From an uncultured Gemmiger sp. (GTDB taxonomy: Bacteria; Bacillota; Clostridia; Oscillospirales; Ruminococcaceae), in contig NZ_CAKTFU010000007.1 in the NCBI RefSeq assembly GCF_934561205.1, positions 1-64,000 on the forward strand: a stretch of DNA of 64,000 bases, in the 5' to 3' direction. The position numbers and the translations under genes are program-made. Shown here piece by piece: positions 60,643 to 64,000 of the stretch. The notes below the pieces were generated by a model that searched no databases, had not been told where the DNA came from, and saw only the letters and a program-made list of their open reading frames with translations. The first letter of the stretch is position 1. Every line of letters starts with the position of its first letter.

Positions 60643-60816
60643 AGGCAATACCGCATAATTCTAAGTGCCGATACGGCGAGCGAGGTGCGGCAGCTGCTAA
60701 GCCAAAAGCGCAGATAATACTGGATGTCTTATCGAGCATTTTGGCAACGCAGATGCCGCGCCGCAGCCGCCGAAGCGGTGCTTAAGCCGTAAGGCGGGAA
60801 TTGTGTGGTGTTGCCT
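60643..60816 (+). repeat. 174-bp palindromic leader repeat, copy D
   Basis: It begins AGGCAATACCGC and ends GTGTTGCCT, with tip variant GATAATACTGGATGTCTTATC as in copy A. The next bases AAGGCAACAC repeat the inverted end, allowing an alternative hairpin GTGTTGCC-TTA/TAA-GGCAACAC. It ends 30 nt before the ung ATG in the same orientation. Confidence 0.92.
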
Positions 60817-60846
60817 AAGGCAACACACAACTTTCGGGAGGTTTTT

Positions 60847-61548
60847 ATGCTTTTGACCCAACAGCTGGATGCCCTGCCCGCCGGCGGCTGGCAGCCTTTT
60901 TTTGATGCCCAGCGCGCCCTGCCCTATTTTGCCGAGCTGGACGCCTTTGTGACGGCCGCTGCCGAGCGCACCACCGTGTATCCCGCACCGGAAAATATTT
61001 TTGCGGCATTCCGCGCCTGCCCGCCGAACCAAGTCCGTGCCGTGATTCTGGGGCAGGACCCCTACCACGAGCCGGGCCAGGCGATGGGGCTTTCCTTCTC
61101 GGTGCCGGAGGGCTGCAAGGCCCCGCCGAGCCTGCGCAATATTTTTAGGGAGTTGGAATCCGTCTACGGCGAGGGCTGCGCCGCCCACACCGACCTGACC
61201 CCCTGGGCCGCGCAGGGCGTGCTGCTTTTGAACACCGTGCTGACGGTGGAGCAGGGCGTGGCCTTTTCCCACGCCAAGCACGGCTGGGAAACCTTTACCC
61301 GCGCAGCGCTGGAGTATGCGCTGGCCGATGCCGACACCCCGCTGGCTGCCGTTTTGTGGGGCAAGCCCGCACAGAAGTACGCACCGATTTTCCGTGCAGC
61401 CGCCGCACACCGCCCCATACTGGTGCTGGAATCGGCACACCCCAGCCCGCTTTCGGCGTACCGCGGGTTTTTCGGTTCCGACCCGTTTGGCAAGGTCAAT
61501 GATTTTTTGCGGGAGAACGGGCAGCCGGAAATTCGCTGGCAGGTGTAA
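60847..61548 (+). CDS. ung: Uracil-DNA glycosylase
   Basis: 233 residues of family 1 UDG, removing uracil from DNA. The water-activating loop GQDPYHEPGQAMGLSFSV, LLNTVLTVEQG and the leucine/Pro-rich loop HPSPLSAYRGFFG are intact. The start at 60847 follows CGGGAGG. Single gene with a repeat-containing leader and its own terminator. Confidence 0.97.
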   Translation: MLLTQQLDALPAGGWQPFFDAQRALPYFAELDAFVTAAAERTTVYPAPENIFAAFRACPPNQVRAVILGQDPYHEPGQAMGLSFSVPEGCKAPPSLRNIFRELESVYGEGCAAHTDLTPWAAQGVLLLNTVLTVEQGVAFSHAKHGWETFTRAALEYALADADTPLAAVLWGKPAQKYAPIFRAAAAHRPILVLESAHPSPLSAYRGFFGSDPFGKVNDFLRENGQPEIRWQV

Positions 61549-61579
61549 GTGCCGGGCATTTTCCGTGTCTTGCTTATAC

Positions 61580-61617
61580 AAAAGGCGCAGCCCGCCGGGG
61601 CTGCGCCTTTCTGTTTT
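61580..61617. terminator. Bidirectional terminator after ung
   Basis: AAAGGCGCAGCCC / GGGCTGCGCCTTT with a T-rich tail between convergent genes. Confidence 0.88.
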
Positions 61618-61625
61618 GGGGAAGC

Positions 61626-62555
61626 TCAGAACAGCCGATCCGTCGGGTACAGACCCTGTGCGCTCATCTGCTGCAGGGCGGCCACCAACTCGGGCTTGTC
61701 CTCGCGGTAGGTGATGCCATGCCACTTGTCGGTGCTGGTCAGCACGCGGACATCGGCCTTGCCGTCCTGCAAGGCTGCCGTGACCACGCTGGGCAGGTAA
61801 TACTCGCATTTCAGCGGGTTGACGGGCAGATTCTCGCGCAGGAACTCGGCAAAGCCTGCCTTGGCCTGCGCCACATAGGCGGGGGTAAAGCCCCACAAAT
61901 TCATCGACACAACAGAGTTTTCGTCCAAATCTGTCCAGGTCTCGCCGCCGTCCTCGCTGTAGTGGATGCCGCCCGCATAGGGGGCAATGCAGGTGCGCTC
62001 GGTCACGCTGGACAGGTTGCCCGCCGCATCGGTGACACAGACACCGCGGCTGACGCTGCCGTTGGCGCTGACGGTGTTTTTCAGCAAAAAGCCTACCATG
62101 CTCCAGGCAAAGCGGTCGCCGTCGGCGTGGCTGCACAGGTAGTCGTACACCAGTCGGAACCCCTGCGGGCCGTAGTAGTCGTCGGCATTGATGACCGCAA
62201 AGGGAGCGTCCCCGATGGCCTCCTCGGCCACCAGAATGGCGTGGGCGGTACCCCAGGGCTTGACGCGGCCCTCCGGCACGGTGAACCCTTCGGGCAGTTT
62301 GTCCAGCTGCTGGTAGGCGTAGCGCACCTCAAACCCGGCGCGCAGGGCGCGGGCGCCCACAGCCTCCTTAAAAGCCTGCTCGATCTCGTGCTTGATGATG
62401 AACACCACCGTCTCAAAACCGGCGCGGCGGGCATCGTACAGGCTGTAGTCGAGGATTGCCTCCCCCGAAGGCCCAACCGGGTCAATTTGCTTGAGGCCGC
62501 CGTAACGGCTGCCCATGCCGGCTGCCATAACTACCAAAATAGGCTTTGTATTCAT
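61626..62555 (-). CDS. Sugar-phosphate nucleotidyltransferase family protein
   Basis: 309 residues. The N-terminal nucleotide-binding loop reads VVMAAGMGSRYGGLKQIDPV, followed by SGEAILDYSLYDA, KPWGTAHAILVAEEAIG and AVINADDYYG, as in GT-A nucleotidyltransferases. The GXGSRYGGLKQ form is common in a clostridial subfamily without an assigned substrate. The C-terminal half is acidic with no LbetaH repeat. Transcribed alone from a promoter overlapped by a perfect inverted repeat. A role in glycan precursor supply is inferred. Confidence 0.82.
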   Translation of the reverse strand: MNTKPILVVMAAGMGSRYGGLKQIDPVGPSGEAILDYSLYDARRAGFETVVFIIKHEIEQAFKEAVGARALRAGFEVRYAYQQLDKLPEGFTVPEGRVKPWGTAHAILVAEEAIGDAPFAVINADDYYGPQGFRLVYDYLCSHADGDRFAWSMVGFLLKNTVSANGSVSRGVCVTDAAGNLSSVTERTCIAPYAGGIHYSEDGGETWTDLDENSVVSMNLWGFTPAYVAQAKAGFAEFLRENLPVNPLKCEYYLPSVVTAALQDGKADVRVLTSTDKWHGITYREDKPELVAALQQMSAQGLYPTDRLF

Positions 62556-62620
62556 GATGATTCTCCCTCATACAATGATATGGTCGCACCGCAGGGCCGA
62601 TGGTTCTCCGTCTGCCTTGC

Positions 62621-62649
62621 AGTATAGTTTTACTATACTACTTTTTCAA
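62621..62649 (-). promoter_or_regulatory. Promoter and candidate operator of the nucleotidyltransferase gene
   Basis: TTGAAA (62649-62644), 17 bp, TATACT (62626-62621) on the minus strand. A perfect inverted repeat AGTATAGT-TTT-ACTATACT (62621-62639) covers the -10. Confidence 0.6.
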
Positions 62650-62698
62650 ATTCCTTGCAAGTACCTGTCAAAATACTGTGGTATATCCCGCATAAATA

Positions 62699-62707
62699 TG
62701 CTATAAT
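62699..62707 (+). promoter_or_regulatory. Extended -10 promoter of the patatin gene
   Basis: TGCTATAAT, an extended -10 with no clear -35, 27 bp before the start codon. Confidence 0.6.
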
Positions 62708-62733
62708 GTCTGTATGTACCAGGAGGTAAGCCA

Positions 62734-63927
62734 ATGAAAGAGAACTCTGCTCCCGTCCGCGCGCTGGTGCTGGCCGGCGGCGGCGCCAAGGGAAGCTACC
62801 ACGTGGGCGTCTACCGCGCTTTGCAGCAGCTGGGTTGGACGCCGGATATCATTACAGGGGCCAGCGTCGGCGCACTGAACGGCCTTTTGTTCACGATGGG
62901 CAAGGTGCAGGAGGCCGAGGACATCTGGCGCAGCATGGAGCTGCACGATGTGCTGGAACTGCCCGCCACCACCGAAAAGGACGCCCTGTACAGCTTTTTT
63001 ATGGATGTGGTGCGCAGCGGCGGCCTGAACGTCGAACCGCTGGGCGAAACCATCGACCGCTATATTGACGAGGACGCGGCGCGGCACTCCCCCATTCGGT
63101 TTGGTCTGGTCATGACCGAGCTGGGCACGATGCGCAGCATCCGCTGCCCCATTGACGAGATCCCCGACGGCAAGCTGAAGGACTACCTGCTGGCGTCCAG
63201 CGCGTGTTTTCCCGCGCTGCGCCCGCGTGAGATCGACGGCGTAAAATACATCGACGGCGGCTGGCGCGACAATATGCCGCTGGACCTGGCCAAGGACATG
63301 GGCGCCGAGGAACTGCTCGCTGTGGACATTGACGGCGTGGGCATTGTCCGCCCCAACACGACCGGCCTGCCCACAAAAATCATACGCAGCCACTGGAACC
63401 TTGGCCCCACGCTGGATTTTGACCCCGCACGCGCCGAGCGCAACATTGCCCTGGGCTATTTAGACACCATGCGCCTGTTTGGCCGCTACGGCGGCACAGC
63501 TTACGCCATTATGCCCGACTCTGACGGATTTTTGGCACGCTTTGCCGACCGCTACCAGCGCTGCCTGGCCGACGTCTGCGCCCACGCGCCGGAATTTTCT
63601 CTGTTTGAAAAGACCGCCCGTCAGCGCATGAACTACCCTGCCCCCTACGCGCCCAACCCCAGTGCCCCCACCCGCGGCGCACTGGCCCCGCTGGAACTGG
63701 CCGCCGAGCGCGTGGGTGTGCCTGCCGACCTGCCCTACACCCCCAAGCTGTTGGCCGCCACCTTTATGGGCAGCTTTGACAAGGACCCCGCCGACCGTTT
63801 TGCCGACCTGTGGGACGGCAAGGAACGCACCGAGACCGTGGCCGAACGTGCCATCGCCGCAGCGGTGCCGGAGGAATTCGTCACCGCACTGGTCAGCCAC
63901 ACGCTGGCCAACCTTTCGTTTTTGTAA
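62734..63927 (+). CDS. Patatin-like phospholipase
   Basis: 397 residues. The oxyanion loop GGGAKGSYHVGVYRAL (about 14-29), nucleophile serine in GASVGALNG (GxSxG) and the catalytic Asp in DGGWRDNMP form the patatin Ser-Asp dyad. The second half (from about 230) is a less conserved helical region typical of RssA-like clostridial proteins. No signal peptide, so probably cytosolic or membrane-associated acyl hydrolase. AGGAGG precedes the ATG. The ptsI start follows 21 bp downstream. Confidence 0.93.
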   Translation: MKENSAPVRALVLAGGGAKGSYHVGVYRALQQLGWTPDIITGASVGALNGLLFTMGKVQEAEDIWRSMELHDVLELPATTEKDALYSFFMDVVRSGGLNVEPLGETIDRYIDEDAARHSPIRFGLVMTELGTMRSIRCPIDEIPDGKLKDYLLASSACFPALRPREIDGVKYIDGGWRDNMPLDLAKDMGAEELLAVDIDGVGIVRPNTTGLPTKIIRSHWNLGPTLDFDPARAERNIALGYLDTMRLFGRYGGTAYAIMPDSDGFLARFADRYQRCLADVCAHAPEFSLFEKTARQRMNYPAPYAPNPSAPTRGALAPLELAAERVGVPADLPYTPKLLAATFMGSFDKDPADRFADLWDGKERTETVAERAIAAAVPEEFVTALVSHTLANLSFL

Positions 63928-63948
63928 CCGCCGCAAGGAGGGAAATTT

Positions 63949-64000
63949 ATGTATACATTTTCCGGTGTATCGGCGTCTCCGGGCCTGGTGCTCGGCCCGG
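63949..64000 (+). CDS. ptsI: Start of phosphoenolpyruvate-protein phosphotransferase (PTS enzyme I), truncated by window
   Basis: Only 17 residues are visible, ending GVSASPGLVLGP. That is the characteristic N-terminus of enzyme I (GISASPGIAIG in relatives). AAGGAGG precedes the ATG. Enzyme I transfers phosphate from PEP to HPr. The call rests on a short stretch; another PEP-utilising enzyme is possible. Confidence 0.7.
   Translation, partial: MYTFSGVSASPGLVLGP

Overview
The window is GC-rich and gene-dense and reads as one ordinary chromosomal segment of a Gram-positive member of the Clostridia. The closest guess is the Oscillospiraceae/Ruminococcaceae, in the Faecalibacterium, Gemmiger or Subdoligranulum neighbourhood. 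The reasons are GGAGG-type ribosome sites, single-chain clostridial PurL, a PurO-type IMP cyclohydrolase beside a stand-alone AICAR formyltransferase, DnaD/DnaI, a dcw cluster led by mraZ, YitT, and many lipoproteins. The genus is inferred from gene content only. I see no insertion sequence, prophage, CRISPR array or rRNA; one tRNA-Gly(TCC) is present.

Layout. 1-6.3 kb: end of a TPM-domain protein, aldo/keto reductase, alr-lepA, iron alcohol dehydrogenase. 6.5-20.6 kb: a PsiE-like membrane protein, then the purine operon purE-C-F-M-N-(PurO-type IMP cyclohydrolase)-(AICAR formyltransferase)-D-L, followed by purB. The operon is preceded by a 22-codon leader ORF whose stop codon touches an intrinsic terminator, which looks like attenuation. 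20.6-32.4 kb, minus strand: the division and cell-wall cluster mraZ-rsmH-ftsL-pbp-murF-mraY-ftsW-murG-ftsQ with MraZ boxes, preceded by rsmD and a coiled-coil gene; murD and murE are absent from it. 32.5-43.7 kb: repeat-rich gap, tRNA-Gly, an unusual phosphoribosyltransferase, dnaD-dnaI, a two-component system, a DUF4358 lipoprotein with 5-formyl-THF cyclo-ligase, a DUF378 protein, rodA, and tsaE-tsaB-rpiB-upp. 43.7-58.4 kb: a surface-glycan region made of two divergent operons. Leftward are rfbC, an ABC-2 export permease and ATPase, and two large double-domain glycosyltransferases. Rightward is a nonulosonic (legionaminic/sialic-like) acid operon (LegC-type aminotransferase, PtmE-like nucleotidyltransferase, LegI/NeuB, LegG/NeuC, two Gfo/Idh oxidoreductases, CMP-sugar synthetase) ending in a coupled ThrE-type exporter pair. 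58.4-64 kb: YitT, a lipoprotein, ung, a sugar nucleotidyltransferase, a patatin-like lipase and the start of ptsI.

The strongest unexplained signal is a family of four repeats, each exactly 174 bp, at 6335-6508 (minus), 33818-33991, 41162-41335 and 60643-60816. Each is an imperfect palindrome over most of its length with 19-20 bp inverted ends. All four lie in the 5' leader of a gene (adh, dnaD, tsaE, ung), all in the same orientation as that gene, and three of four start 1-2 bp after the -10 hexamer. Paired changes at the ends and the hairpin tip suggest that the fold is kept. They could be a leader RNA regulating unlinked genes, or a MITE that targets or carries promoters. A second family of small GTAGGG...CCCTAC-bracketed palindromic modules sits in four other gaps.

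All functions come from reading sequence motifs; no database search was run.
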